Assembly: GCF_019219095.1 (NCBI RefSeq)
Contig: NZ_JAHUWH010000001.1
Coordinates: 558,001 to 622,000, forward strand
DNA: 64,000 bases
Source of the DNA: Acidovorax sp. sic0104
GTDB lineage: Bacteria > Pseudomonadota > Gammaproteobacteria > Burkholderiales > Burkholderiaceae_C
Reading direction: 5' to 3'
In this document: piece after piece, positions 39,371 through 47,614 of the stretch
How the letters are laid out: each line of letters opens with the position of its first letter
How positions within the stretch are numbered: the stretch's first letter is position 1
Position numbers and translations under genes: made by a program
The notes under the pieces: model-generated
Database searches by the model: none
Told to the model about the DNA's origin: nothing
Seen by the model: only the letters and a program-made list of their open reading frames with translations

Positions 39371-40135
39371 ATGACGACCACCCCTTCCGCGCCAGTTGCT
39401 GGCTCTCTTCCGCCCGCACCCGACGCCAAGATCGCCATGGGCTGGATGCACACGGCACGGTTCTTGACCACCGCCGCGCAGTTGCACCATCTGCCACCCA
39501 TCCACGTGCCTGAAATCGCTTTCGTGGGCCGCTCCAACGCAGGCAAATCCACCTGTATCAACACGCTCACGCAGCAAAAGCAGCTCGCTTTCGCGTCCAA
39601 AAGGCCTGGGCGCACGCAGCACATCAACCTTTTTTCACTGGGCAAGCACGGCGTGACGGATGCGGTGCTGGCCGACCTGCCGGGCTACGGTTACGCCAAG
39701 GTATCGCGGTCGGACAAGCAGCGCTGGCAGCAGGTGATGGTCAATTACCTGGTCAGCCGCCCCGGCCTCACCGGCATCGTCTTGCTGTGCGACCCGCGCC
39801 TGGGTTTGACCGAGCTGGACGAGGCGTTGCTCGAAGTGCTGCGCCCACGGGTCGAAGAGGGGCTCAAATTCCTCATCGTGCTGACCAAGGCCGACAAGCT
39901 CACCCGCGCCGAACAGGCCAAGGTGCTGTCCATTACGCGACTGAACGCGGGCGGCGGAGAGGTGAAGATGTTCTCGGCCCTCAAGAAGCAGGGCGTGGAC
40001 GAGGTGGCCCAGTTGCTGTGGCAGTGGGCGCACCCCGTGCAACCCGAACGCGCGGCCGCAGCAATGCTCCCCGCCGAAGGGCCCGCACCGGACGCCGCCA
40101 CGCCGACCGCGCCTGAGGATTCTCAGCAAAACTAG
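39371..40135 (+). CDS. engB: Ribosome biogenesis GTPase EngB (YihA/YsxC)
   Basis: EngB assists assembly of the large ribosomal subunit. The 254 residues contain G1 GRSNAGKS, G2 threonine in RPGRTQHIN, G3 DLPGYGYAK and G4 TKADK. The C-terminus has an extra Ala/Pro-rich tail. The ATG at 39371 is preferred over a TTG at 39347. No strong ribosome-binding site is visible. Confidence 0.95.
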   Translation: MTTTPSAPVAGSLPPAPDAKIAMGWMHTARFLTTAAQLHHLPPIHVPEIAFVGRSNAGKSTCINTLTQQKQLAFASKRPGRTQHINLFSLGKHGVTDAVLADLPGYGYAKVSRSDKQRWQQVMVNYLVSRPGLTGIVLLCDPRLGLTELDEALLEVLRPRVEEGLKFLIVLTKADKLTRAEQAKVLSITRLNAGGGEVKMFSALKKQGVDEVAQLLWQWAHPVQPERAAAAMLPAEGPAPDAATPTAPEDSQQN

Positions 40136-40152
40136 GCCGTAGCGCTTACCCA

Positions 40153-40185
40153 GCGGGCGCTATCTGCTATTCAATCAGTAGCGCC
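40153..40185. repeat. Palindromic repeat directly before the hydrolase start
   Basis: GGCGCTA-T-CTG-CTATTCAAT-CAG-TAGCGCC is an inverted repeat that ends at the base before the hydrolase ATG. It belongs to the GCTATT/AATAGC dispersed repeat group noted at 32937. The hairpin would cover the usual ribosome-binding position. Confidence 0.55.
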
Positions 40186-41091
40186 ATGATCCAGACCCGC
40201 ACCGTCGCCCTGCCCCACGGCACCACCCTGCACTGCCGCGTGAGCGGCGTGGCCGGCCGGCCTGTGCTGTTGTTCCTGCATGGATTCCCCGAGGGGGCCT
40301 TCATCTGGGACGAGCAGCTCGCCCACTTCGCCCGCCCCGAGAACGGCGGCTACCGCTGCATCGCGCCCTACCTGCGGGGCTTCGGGCCATCCAGCAGCCC
40401 GACCGAGGTCGAGGCGTACCGCGCCAAGCATCTGGTGCAGGACCTGGCGGCGCTGATCGCGGCCGAATCGCCCCAGGCACCGCTCGAGTGCCTGGTGGCG
40501 CACGACTGGGGCGGCGCCGTGGCCTGGAACCTGGCCAACCAGCAGCCGCAGCTGATGAAGCGCCTGGCCATCATCAACTCGCCGCACCCGGGTGCCTTCG
40601 TGCGCGAACTGTCGCACAGCCCCGCACAGCAGGCCGCCAGCCAGTACATGCACTTCCTGTGCAGGCCGGATGCCGAAGCGCTGCTGGCCGAAAACGACTT
40701 CCGCCGGCTGTTCGGCTTCTTCGACGACCCGCAAGGCCGCGCCCCGGCCTGGCTCACCGACAGCGTGCGCGCCCAGTACCGCGCACTGTGGCAGCAAGGC
40801 CTGACGGGGGCCTGCAACTACTACCGCGCCAGCCCCATCCGCCCGCCGCGCGACGGAGAACCCGGCGCGCAGGCCATCACGCTGCCCGACGCCATGCTCA
40901 CCGTGGGCGTGCCCACGCTGGTGCTCTGGGCCATGGACGACCCGGCCCTGCTTGCGGGCCTGCTGGACGGCCTGCCGGACTGGATCCCGCGGCTGCAGAT
41001 CCGACAGGTCGAGCAGGCCTCGCACTGGGTCGTGCACGAACACCCGGAACGCGTGGCCATGGAGCTGCGCCGGTTCTTGCAATCAAATTGA
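40186..41091 (+). CDS. Alpha/beta hydrolase, epoxide hydrolase-like
   Basis: 301 residues of the alpha/beta hydrolase fold. The oxyanion-hole motif is HGFP (32-35). The nucleophile elbow reads AHDWGGA, with Asp107 as nucleophile, typical of epoxide hydrolases and haloalkane dehalogenases rather than serine esterases. The catalytic His is in ASHWVVHEHP near residue 283. A cap-domain region lies at about 130-215. The substrate is unknown. The start directly follows a palindromic repeat and lacks a clear ribosome-binding site. Confidence 0.85.
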   Translation: MIQTRTVALPHGTTLHCRVSGVAGRPVLLFLHGFPEGAFIWDEQLAHFARPENGGYRCIAPYLRGFGPSSSPTEVEAYRAKHLVQDLAALIAAESPQAPLECLVAHDWGGAVAWNLANQQPQLMKRLAIINSPHPGAFVRELSHSPAQQAASQYMHFLCRPDAEALLAENDFRRLFGFFDDPQGRAPAWLTDSVRAQYRALWQQGLTGACNYYRASPIRPPRDGEPGAQAITLPDAMLTVGVPTLVLWAMDDPALLAGLLDGLPDWIPRLQIRQVEQASHWVVHEHPERVAMELRRFLQSN

Positions 41092-41185
41092 TAGCTACCA
41101 GCGCCCACCGCATAAGCTCTGCAAGCACTTTTTTACCAGAAAAGTGGATTTGACACGCGCCCCGCAGTGCCCCGACACCGTTCAG

Positions 41186-41229
41186 GCTGAGCTTGTCGAA
41201 GCCCCGCGCAGCGCTTCGACAAGCTCAGC
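41186..41229. repeat. REP-like perfect 17-bp inverted repeat
   Basis: GCTGAGCTTGTCGAAGC (41186-41202) and its exact reverse complement (41213-41229) are separated by 10 bp. The words GAGCTTGTCGAAG/CTTCGACAAGCTC are widespread as dispersed intergenic repeats in proteobacteria. It lies between convergent genes and may also act as a terminator. Confidence 0.75.
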
Positions 41230-41278
41230 GTGACCGGTGCGGGTCTGGCACTGTGCCTTCAAGAGCAAGAACCTGGCT

Positions 41279-42145
41279 TCAATACAAGCCTGGCTCGCCC
41301 TCGGGCCGTGTCTTGAAGCGCTTGTGCACCCAGTAGTACTGCTCGGGCATGGTGTCGATCACGGCCTGCAGCTCGCGATTCATGCGCTCGGTGTCGGCAT
41401 CGACGTCGTCCGTGGGGAAGTCCGGCCACGCGCGCGAGACCTCGGCCACATAACCGGTGGGCGTCATGCGCGAATACACCCCCACCACCTTGGCACGGCC
41501 CAGCCGCGCAAAACGCGACAGCGACGGAATGGTGGCCGCCGTCACGCCGTAGAACGGCACGAACAGTGAGTCGTTGCGGCCGTAGTCCATATCGGGCAGC
41601 AGGTACAGCAGGCCGCCCTTGCGCAGGTTGGCGATGATGGGTTTCACGCCATCCGACCGGTTGAGCATGCGCACATCGCCAAAGCGCTGGCGCCCGGCCA
41701 TGAACCAGGCGTCCACGGCCGGGTCGGGGTGCGTGGCGAAGATGGAGGTGAATGCGCGCTGGTAATGCAGCGGCAACGCCAGGCCACCCGCATCCATGCC
41801 GTAGAAATGCGGCGCGAACAGGATGGTGGGGGTATCGCCTTCCAGCTCATCGATGGCACCCGCGAGAACGACACGCCGCTGCACCACCTCGCGTGGCGCG
41901 GCCCACAGCCAGCTGCGGTCCAGCCAGGTCTGGCAGAACGCCACGAAACTCGCCCGCGCGACGGCCCGGCGGCGCGCTTCGGTCCAGTGGGGAAAACACA
42001 GCGCCAGGTTGCGCAGCGCCACCTTGCGCCGGGGCGCCACCAGCACGAAGGCCGCCTGCCCCAACAGCCAGCCCAGTCCGCGCAGCACCGGCAGCGGCAG
42101 CAGCGCCAGCACCCGCATGAACCAAACGCCCAGGCGGCCGGTCAT
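41279..42145 (-). CDS. LpxL/HtrB-family acyltransferase (second of a pair)
   Basis: A 288-residue inner-membrane acyltransferase likely adding a secondary acyl chain to lipid A. It has an N-terminal hydrophobic helix (about 8-36), catalytic HX4D motif HFYGMD (His113, Asp118) and a later substrate motif LLPDMDYG. The ATG overlaps the stop of the upstream acyltransferase (ATGA). An upstream in-frame open stretch runs antiparallel to nothing real and is an artefact of reading through the first gene in another frame. Confidence 0.88.
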   Translation of the reverse strand: MTGRLGVWFMRVLALLPLPVLRGLGWLLGQAAFVLVAPRRKVALRNLALCFPHWTEARRRAVARASFVAFCQTWLDRSWLWAAPREVVQRRVVLAGAIDELEGDTPTILFAPHFYGMDAGGLALPLHYQRAFTSIFATHPDPAVDAWFMAGRQRFGDVRMLNRSDGVKPIIANLRKGGLLYLLPDMDYGRNDSLFVPFYGVTAATIPSLSRFARLGRAKVVGVYSRMTPTGYVAEVSRAWPDFPTDDVDADTERMNRELQAVIDTMPEQYYWVHKRFKTRPEGEPGLY

Positions 42146-43005
42146 GCGGTGGTCTCCGGGCCCGGTGCGGCCGGCACGGCCTCCGCACGGGGCTGCTTGT
42201 AGCGGGCGTAGCCCCACAGGTACTGCTCGGGGCACTGGCGGATGAGGTGTTCCATGGCCTGGTTGATCTGCCGCAGGGCCTGATCCATATCGGCGGACAG
42301 CGGCGCCGGCAGCGGTTCGAAGTGGGTGACATAGCCGCGACCCCAGGACAGCCGCTCGCAGCGCGCCAGCACCACCGCCGCGCCCGTCTGCTGCGCCAGC
42401 CGAGCGGCCAGGGTCATGGTGTACGCGTCGCGGCCGAAAAAGGGCGACCACTGGCCCTGGCCCTCGGGCGGCACCTGGTCGGGCAGAAGGCCCACGGCCT
42501 CGCCCCGGCGCAGCGCCTTGATCATCTGGCGCACGCCCGCCAGCGTGGTGGGCACGGCCAGCATGCCGGGGCGGTTGCGCGCCGTCTCCATCACCTTGGC
42601 CAGCCAGGCCTGGCGCGCGGGGCGGTACAGCACGGTGATCGGCCCGCGTTCGGCGCTCCACCTGCGCGCAGCCGCCTGGGCAGACAGCTCGAAGCAGCCC
42701 TGGTGGGGCGTGAGATACACAATGCCCTTGCCAGCCGCGTAGGCGGCCTCGACACAGGCCTCGCCCACCAGCCTGCACGGCATGGGAGAGCCCAGCCACA
42801 GGCGCGGCAGCTCTGCCACCATGCGGCCCGCATGCCCCACCGCCGCGCGCACTGAGCCGAACGAATACCCAGCCGACGACACATTGGCCAGGAAGCGGCG
42901 CCGGTACGTTGCAGAAGCGGCAAATGCCACCCAGCCCATGGCCGCGCCCATGGCATGCAGCAACCACAGCGGAAATACGGAGAAAAAACGGAAGACGACT
43001 GGCAT
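42142..43005 (-). CDS. LpxL/HtrB-family acyltransferase (first of a pair)
   Basis: A 287-residue paralogue of the following gene. The catalytic motif is HQGCFE (His101, Glu106), the common Glu variant, with LLPDQVPPEGQG later, as in late lipid A acyltransferases. One N-terminal membrane segment is present. The two genes probably give lipid A its two secondary acyl chains. They are divergent from metK. Confidence 0.88.
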   Translation of the reverse strand: MPVVFRFFSVFPLWLLHAMGAAMGWVAFAASATYRRRFLANVSSAGYSFGSVRAAVGHAGRMVAELPRLWLGSPMPCRLVGEACVEAAYAAGKGIVYLTPHQGCFELSAQAAARRWSAERGPITVLYRPARQAWLAKVMETARNRPGMLAVPTTLAGVRQMIKALRRGEAVGLLPDQVPPEGQGQWSPFFGRDAYTMTLAARLAQQTGAAVVLARCERLSWGRGYVTHFEPLPAPLSADMDQALRQINQAMEHLIRQCPEQYLWGYARYKQPRAEAVPAAPGPETTA

Positions 43006-43136
43006 TAAAATAAAGGGGTCGCTGAGTTAAATGAGCAACTTGCAGGGCGACGTAAAAAAAATCTGCTAAAGCGTTCGCCAAGCTCCTACGGGGTGAGGGC
43101 AACGCCCCAAATGCCGGAACACAGGAGTTTATTCAA

Positions 43137-44318
43137 ATGGCGAACGACTTTCTCTTTACCTCGGAATCCGTCTCCGAAGGCCACCCCGACAAGGTGGCCG
43201 ACCAGATCTCCGACGCGATCCTCGACGCGATCTTCCAGCAGGACCCCCGCTCCCGCGTCGCCGCCGAAACGCTGACCAACACCGGACTCGTGGTGCTGGC
43301 GGGCGAGATCACCACCAACGCGCATGTGGATTACATCCAGGTGGCGCGCGACACCATCAAGCGCATCGGCTACGACAACACCGACTATGGCATCGACTAC
43401 AAGGGCTGCGCCGTGCTGGTGGCCTATGACAAGCAGTCCAACGACATCGCCCAGGGCGTGGACCACGCTTCCGACGACCACCTGAACACCGGCGCCGGCG
43501 ACCAGGGCCTGATGTTCGGCTACGCCTGCGACGAGACGCCCGAGCTGATGCCCGCGCCGATCTACTACGCCCACCGCCTCGTGGAGCGCCAGGCCCAGTT
43601 GCGCAAGGACGGCCGCCTGCCCTTCCTGCGCCCCGACGCCAAGTCGCAGGTCACGATGCGCTACGTGGACGGCAAGCCCCACAGCATCGACACCGTGGTG
43701 CTCTCCACCCAGCACCACCCCGACCAGAGCGAAACCCAGACCAAGATGAAGGCCTCGTTCACCGAAGCCGTCATCGAAGAGATCATCAAGCCCGTGCTGC
43801 CCAAGGAATGGCTCAAGGACACGCGCTACCTGATCAACCCCACCGGCCGCTTCGTCATTGGCGGCCCCCAGGGCGACTGTGGCCTGACCGGTCGCAAGAT
43901 CATCGTGGACACCTACGGCGGCGCCTGCCCCCATGGCGGCGGTGCGTTCAGCGGCAAGGACCCCACAAAGGTGGACCGCTCGGCCGCCTACGCCGCCCGC
44001 TACGTGGCCAAGAACATCGTGGCCGCCGGCCTGGCGCGCCAGTGCCAGATCCAGGTGGCCTACGCCATCGGCGTGGCCGAGCCGATGAACATCACGGTCT
44101 ACACCGAAGGCACGGGCGTGATCCCTGACGACCAGATCGCCAAGCTGGTGCGCGCGCACTTCGATCTGCGCCCCAAGGGCATCATCCAGATGCTGGACCT
44201 GCTGCGCCCGATCTACGAGAAGACCGCAGCCTACGGCCACTTCGGCCGCGAAGAGCCCGAATTCAGCTGGGAACGTGCAGACAAGGCCGCTGCACTTCGT
44301 GCGGCAGCAGGGCTGTAA
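43137..44318 (+). CDS. metK: S-adenosylmethionine synthetase
   Basis: MetK makes S-adenosylmethionine from methionine and ATP. The 393 residues carry the family motifs [34 protein letters not shown] and [24 protein letters not shown] lies 9 nt before the ATG. The 131-bp leader includes a GC-rich hairpin (see findings). A strong terminator follows. Confidence 0.97.
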   Translation: MANDFLFTSESVSEGHPDKVADQISDAILDAIFQQDPRSRVAAETLTNTGLVVLAGEITTNAHVDYIQVARDTIKRIGYDNTDYGIDYKGCAVLVAYDKQSNDIAQGVDHASDDHLNTGAGDQGLMFGYACDETPELMPAPIYYAHRLVERQAQLRKDGRLPFLRPDAKSQVTMRYVDGKPHSIDTVVLSTQHHPDQSETQTKMKASFTEAVIEEIIKPVLPKEWLKDTRYLINPTGRFVIGGPQGDCGLTGRKIIVDTYGGACPHGGGAFSGKDPTKVDRSAAYAARYVAKNIVAAGLARQCQIQVAYAIGVAEPMNITVYTEGTGVIPDDQIAKLVRAHFDLRPKGIIQMLDLLRPIYEKTAAYGHFGREEPEFSWERADKAAALRAAAGL

Positions 44319-44349
44319 GACCTCCGCGCCAACCCAGCCCCCGCACCAA

Positions 44350-44382
44350 AGCCGCAACGCCCCGCGTTGCGGCTTTTCTTTT
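44350..44382 (+). terminator. Terminator after metK
   Basis: AGCCGCAACGC-CCC-GCGTTGCGGCT, a perfect 11-bp stem, followed by TTTCTTTT. Confidence 0.92.
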
Positions 44383-44532
44383 GCCTGCTCCCGGGCCACG
44401 ATCCGCAGCGGCTCTCTCCTACACCGGCATCCCGCCCGTGCTGACGGCTGCGCCAAAGCCTCGCCGGTATCGTTCCTTCACACCCTGACGCAGCCCACGG
44501 CTGCTCTTCAACCCCCGCAAGGAGCGACCATC

Positions 44533-44718
44533 ATGCTGAAGTACGCCATCATTTTTGCCCTCATCTCCCTCGTTGCAGGTGCGCTGGGCTTCACCGGCGT
44601 GGCCGCGGGCGCCGCTGGCATCGCCAAGGTGCTGTTCGTGATCTTCCTGATCATTGCCGTGGTGTTCGTGGTGCTCGCCGCGATCGGTGTAGGCGCCGCC
44701 CGCAAGGCGCTGAAATAA
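44533..44718 (+). CDS. DUF1328 small membrane protein
   Basis: 61 residues with two membrane helices ([20 protein letters not shown] and [20 protein letters not shown]), the DUF1328/YtjA pattern. AAGGAG lies 8 nt upstream. Function unknown; related proteins are often linked to envelope stress. Confidence 0.88.
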   Translation: MLKYAIIFALISLVAGALGFTGVAAGAAGIAKVLFVIFLIIAVVFVVLAAIGVGAARKALK

Positions 44719-44772
44719 CCGGGCGGGACCTGAATTTCCGCCCAACCAACGACCACAAGAACAGGACGCCCC

Positions 44773-45225
44773 ATGACCCTTAACATCTTCGAAGCCCTGC
44801 GCGAAAGCCACGAGCGGCAGCGCGAGCTGTACCGCCAGCTCGTCGAAACCAGTGGCGACACGCCCGAGCGCCACGAACTCTTCGAGCAGCTCAAGACCGA
44901 ACTCCTGGCGCATGAGCTGGCCGAAGAACGGCACTTCTACATTCCGCTGATGGAACACGACGCCGGCGTGGATCTGTCGCGGCATGCGATTTCCGAGCAC
45001 CACCAGCTCGATGAACTGGTGGAGTCACTCGAAGATGCGGATCCGGCCACGCCCGCCTGGCTGCCGCTCGCCAAAAAACTGGCGGAGAAGGTGGAACACC
45101 ATCTGAAAGAAGAGGAACACAAGTTCTTCCAGATGGCCGGCAAGCTTCTGACCGAGAAGCAGAAAACGCAGCTGGCCAAGGACTACATCGCGACCTACGA
45201 AGAGGCCAAGACCACGACGGCGTGA
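44773..45225 (+). CDS. Hemerythrin HHE-domain protein
   Basis: 150 residues forming a four-helix diiron-binding fold. Potential ligands include SHERQ (His14), HELAEERHFYIPLMEHD, ISEHHQLDE and VEHHLKEEEHKFF. Proteins of this type bind O2 or protect against oxidative or nitrosative stress; the role here is not shown. Encoded 54 bp after the DUF1328 gene on the same strand. Confidence 0.88.
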   Translation: MTLNIFEALRESHERQRELYRQLVETSGDTPERHELFEQLKTELLAHELAEERHFYIPLMEHDAGVDLSRHAISEHHQLDELVESLEDADPATPAWLPLAKKLAEKVEHHLKEEEHKFFQMAGKLLTEKQKTQLAKDYIATYEEAKTTTA

Positions 45226-45243
45226 AAGGCTTTTGGGACATGA

Positions 45244-45270
45244 ATCCGTTCACGCAGAGCCCGAACGGAT
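45244..45270. terminator. Hairpin between convergent hemerythrin and cyclase genes
   Basis: ATCCGTTC-11-GAACGGAT, an 8-bp perfect stem with no T-run. It lies in the 70-bp gap between two convergent genes. Confidence 0.4.
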
Positions 45271-45295
45271 CCTGATGGGCTGAAAGCCATGCGCC

Positions 45296-46540
45296 TCAGG
45301 CCACGGCTTCCTCGGCCCGCACCACGCAGTTGCGGCCCTTGGACTTGGCCACATACAACGCCGTGTCTGCGCGCTTGATGAGCGCGTGGGCGTCTTCATG
45401 GTGGTCCCAGGTGGCCACGCCAAAACTGGCGCTCACATGCCCTACAGAGTCGAACGGCGCGCCGGCAATGCGGGCGCGCACCGCCTCCGCCATCGCCATG
45501 GCGGCGTCCACCGGGGTTTCCTTGAGCAAAATGATGAATTCCTCGCCGCCGAAACGGGCCGCGCAGTCGGACGAGCGCAGCAGCTCGCGCACCCGCAGCG
45601 CCGTGCTCTTGAGCACCACATCACCCGAATCGTGGCCGAAGGTGTCGTTGATGCGCTTGAAGAAGTCGATGTCGAACATCACCACCGACAGGCTGCTCTT
45701 CTTGATGCGCGTATCGGCCATCTCGGTCTCCAGCCGCTCGAAGAACCGGCGCCGGTTGACCAGGTCGGTCAGGAAGTCCTTGGTCGCAAGGTCTTCCAGC
45801 TTGGTATTCAGACGCGCCATGGGTTCGATCACCAGCGAGGACAGCGACAGGTTGAGCGCCACGAACAACAGCACGAAGCTCGCCACCAATGCCCCCATCA
45901 CGGTGTAGAAGGTCTGGCGCGCCTTCTCCAGCGGGAAGTACATCGGCACCTTCACCACCTGGATGCCCACCGTCTCGTTCATGCCCCAGCCAAAGCCGTT
46001 CTTGTCACCGTAGATCTTGAGCATGGTCGGCGGCGCTGCGGCGGGCGTGCTGTGGCAGGCCATGCACTGCGCCTGCTTGATGGTGATGGGCCGGGCCACG
46101 TACATCGCGCGGTGCATGCCCTCGCCCACCTCGCCCGTCACTTCCTTCTTGACATCCACGCGGCCTTCGCGGAAGTCATTGATGATGCGCTCTTCCCATT
46201 CGTTGGCACGGTCGCGCAGATTGGTGGGGTTGAGCACAGCCTCCTTGTACTCGTAGCCGGCAAAACGGCCCTGCAGGCGGCGCAGCGTTTCTGTGGCTGC
46301 GTACGCGGGCACGGTCTGCGGCAGGAATTTCTCGGCCAGCGTCACATCCAGGTGCGGCTTGACCAGCTCGGTGGTGTAGTCGCGGATGGCCATGGCGGCG
46401 TGCATCATGATCTGCGAGTTGTGCTGCACCTCCTCGATGGCCGACTGCTGCAGGAACCTGTGCACGTAGGCCCCGGCGCCGACCACGGCCAGCAGCAGCA
46501 CAGCCGCCAGCACCAGGTTGAATTTCAGTCGCAAAGACAT
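45296..46540 (-). CDS. Diguanylate cyclase with heme c (Tll0287-like/DUF3365) sensor domain
   Basis: 414 residues. A membrane helix (about 8-28) is followed by a periplasmic DUF3365-type domain with the heme c motif CMACH (159-163), a second helix (about 212-232) and a cytoplasmic GGDEF domain. The active-site signature is GGEEF (331-335), and RSSD five residues before it forms an inhibitory I-site. It should make c-di-GMP in response to a redox or gas signal sensed by heme. The ligand is inferred, not known. Confidence 0.88.
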   Translation of the reverse strand: MSLRLKFNLVLAAVLLLAVVGAGAYVHRFLQQSAIEEVQHNSQIMMHAAMAIRDYTTELVKPHLDVTLAEKFLPQTVPAYAATETLRRLQGRFAGYEYKEAVLNPTNLRDRANEWEERIINDFREGRVDVKKEVTGEVGEGMHRAMYVARPITIKQAQCMACHSTPAAAPPTMLKIYGDKNGFGWGMNETVGIQVVKVPMYFPLEKARQTFYTVMGALVASFVLLFVALNLSLSSLVIEPMARLNTKLEDLATKDFLTDLVNRRRFFERLETEMADTRIKKSSLSVVMFDIDFFKRINDTFGHDSGDVVLKSTALRVRELLRSSDCAARFGGEEFIILLKETPVDAAMAMAEAVRARIAGAPFDSVGHVSASFGVATWDHHEDAHALIKRADTALYVAKSKGRNCVVRAEEAVA

Positions 46541-46759
46541 GGATCTCCCTCAAGCGCCAGCGTGGACTGGCTTGTTGTCAGACTGGTATCGCCCACCCTA
46601 CGGGCGTGGGCCACGCGCCCATGCGCCGGCGGCCCAAAAGCCTGCGTTTGTGCCAGATTATGCGGGGGTGGTCCAACTTTTTCTGCCGGCGTGCAGCACG
46701 CGCAACACTTGCGCCAGCCGACACCACCGCGCCCCCTGGCGGCGCCAGCGCCGCGCCCG

Positions 46760-47437
46760 CTACAGCCCGCGCGCACTCAGCGACAGGCTGCGCCGGTAGG
46801 CCGCCCGAACGCGGTACAGTTGCGCGGGCCGGTGGGCGCCTCCCGTCTGCAGGGCGCCGTGCACAGGCTCCAGCATGGCCAGCTCATCCATCTTGCGGCG
46901 AAAGCTCACCTTGTTGATCGCCTCGCCCAGCACCGCTTCGTACACAGCCTGCAGCTGCGGCAGAGTGAACGGCTCGGCGCACAGGTGCACCGGCAGCGAC
47001 GAATACTGGCTCTTGCTGCGCACGCGCTGCACGGCGGTGTCGATGATCTGGCGGTGGTCGAACGGCAGGGGCGGCAACGCATCCACCGCCACCAGTGGCA
47101 CGCGGCCCTCAGCCTGGGCCAGCGTCTCGGGCGGCACCAGCGCGCAATACGCCACCGCCACGGACCATCCCCGCGGGTCGCGAACCGCACCGGAGAACGT
47201 GGCCAGTTGCTCCAGGTAGGGACTGTCGAGCCCCGCCTTGTCGCGCAGCACGCGGGCGGCGCTGGCCTGCGTGTCCACATCGTCCTGCGCATGGATGTAG
47301 CCGCCGGGCAAGGCCAGCGCCTGGGCAAACGGTGCCCGCTCACGGCGCACCAGGGCCACCTTCAGCTGGCCCTGCTCCAGGGTCAGCAGCACTACGTCCA
47401 CGGTGCAGATCACGGCAGGGGCACGGTCGTTGTTCAT
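46760..47437 (-). CDS. nrtR: NrtR, Nudix-type repressor of NAD biosynthesis genes
   Basis: 225 residues: an N-terminal Nudix-like domain (VCTVDVVLLTLEQGQLKVAL... LPGGYIHAQDDVD) with a degenerate Nudix box, and a C-terminal winged helix (about 140-215, PFTLPQLQAVYEAVLGE, NKVSFRRKMDELAML). NrtR represses NAD synthesis and salvage genes and is released by ADP-ribose. It is divergent from the NAD salvage cluster, which supports the call. ATG at 47437 (MNNDRAPAV) is chosen; the longer frame starts with unrelated residues. Confidence 0.9.
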   Translation of the reverse strand: MNNDRAPAVICTVDVVLLTLEQGQLKVALVRRERAPFAQALALPGGYIHAQDDVDTQASAARVLRDKAGLDSPYLEQLATFSGAVRDPRGWSVAVAYCALVPPETLAQAEGRVPLVAVDALPPLPFDHRQIIDTAVQRVRSKSQYSSLPVHLCAEPFTLPQLQAVYEAVLGEAINKVSFRRKMDELAMLEPVHGALQTGGAHRPAQLYRVRAAYRRSLSLSARGL

Positions 47438-47539
47438 GGCTCCATCACACAGTTCATTGCAGCAATATACGAACAAGGCTACCACCGCAGATGCGAAAAA
47501 CCAAGCGCCCACACAATACGCAAGCTCTGCAACGACACA

Positions 47540-47580
47540 CCATGTTGCATCTTAGTTAGTTGCATTTTTAATTTAACAAC
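47540..47580 (+). promoter_or_regulatory. Promoter and possible NrtR box of the NAD cluster
   Basis: TTGCAT (47545-47550) and TTAATT (47568-47573) are 17 bp apart and lie 41 bp before the start of the hydrolase gene. The direct repeat GTTGCAT occurs twice (47544-47550 and 47560-47566). GTTA and TAAC arms (47554 and 47574 areas) make a loose palindrome around the -10 element, the usual place for an NrtR operator. Confidence 0.45.
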
Positions 47581-47614
47581 CCTACACTGTCTTCAACACC
47601 CGAAGGAGAAGACC

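Noticed and set aside
43006-43136. A known SAM-II riboswitch upstream of metK, suggested by GCTAAAGC.
   Set aside because: The element is far from the ribosome-binding site and the pseudoknot layout of SAM-II is not present.
45386-47614. A long rightward frame running into the nicotinamidase gene.
   Set aside because: Its first two thirds are antisense to the cyclase and nrtR genes. Only the part from 47615 is a real protein, with its own ribosome-binding site.
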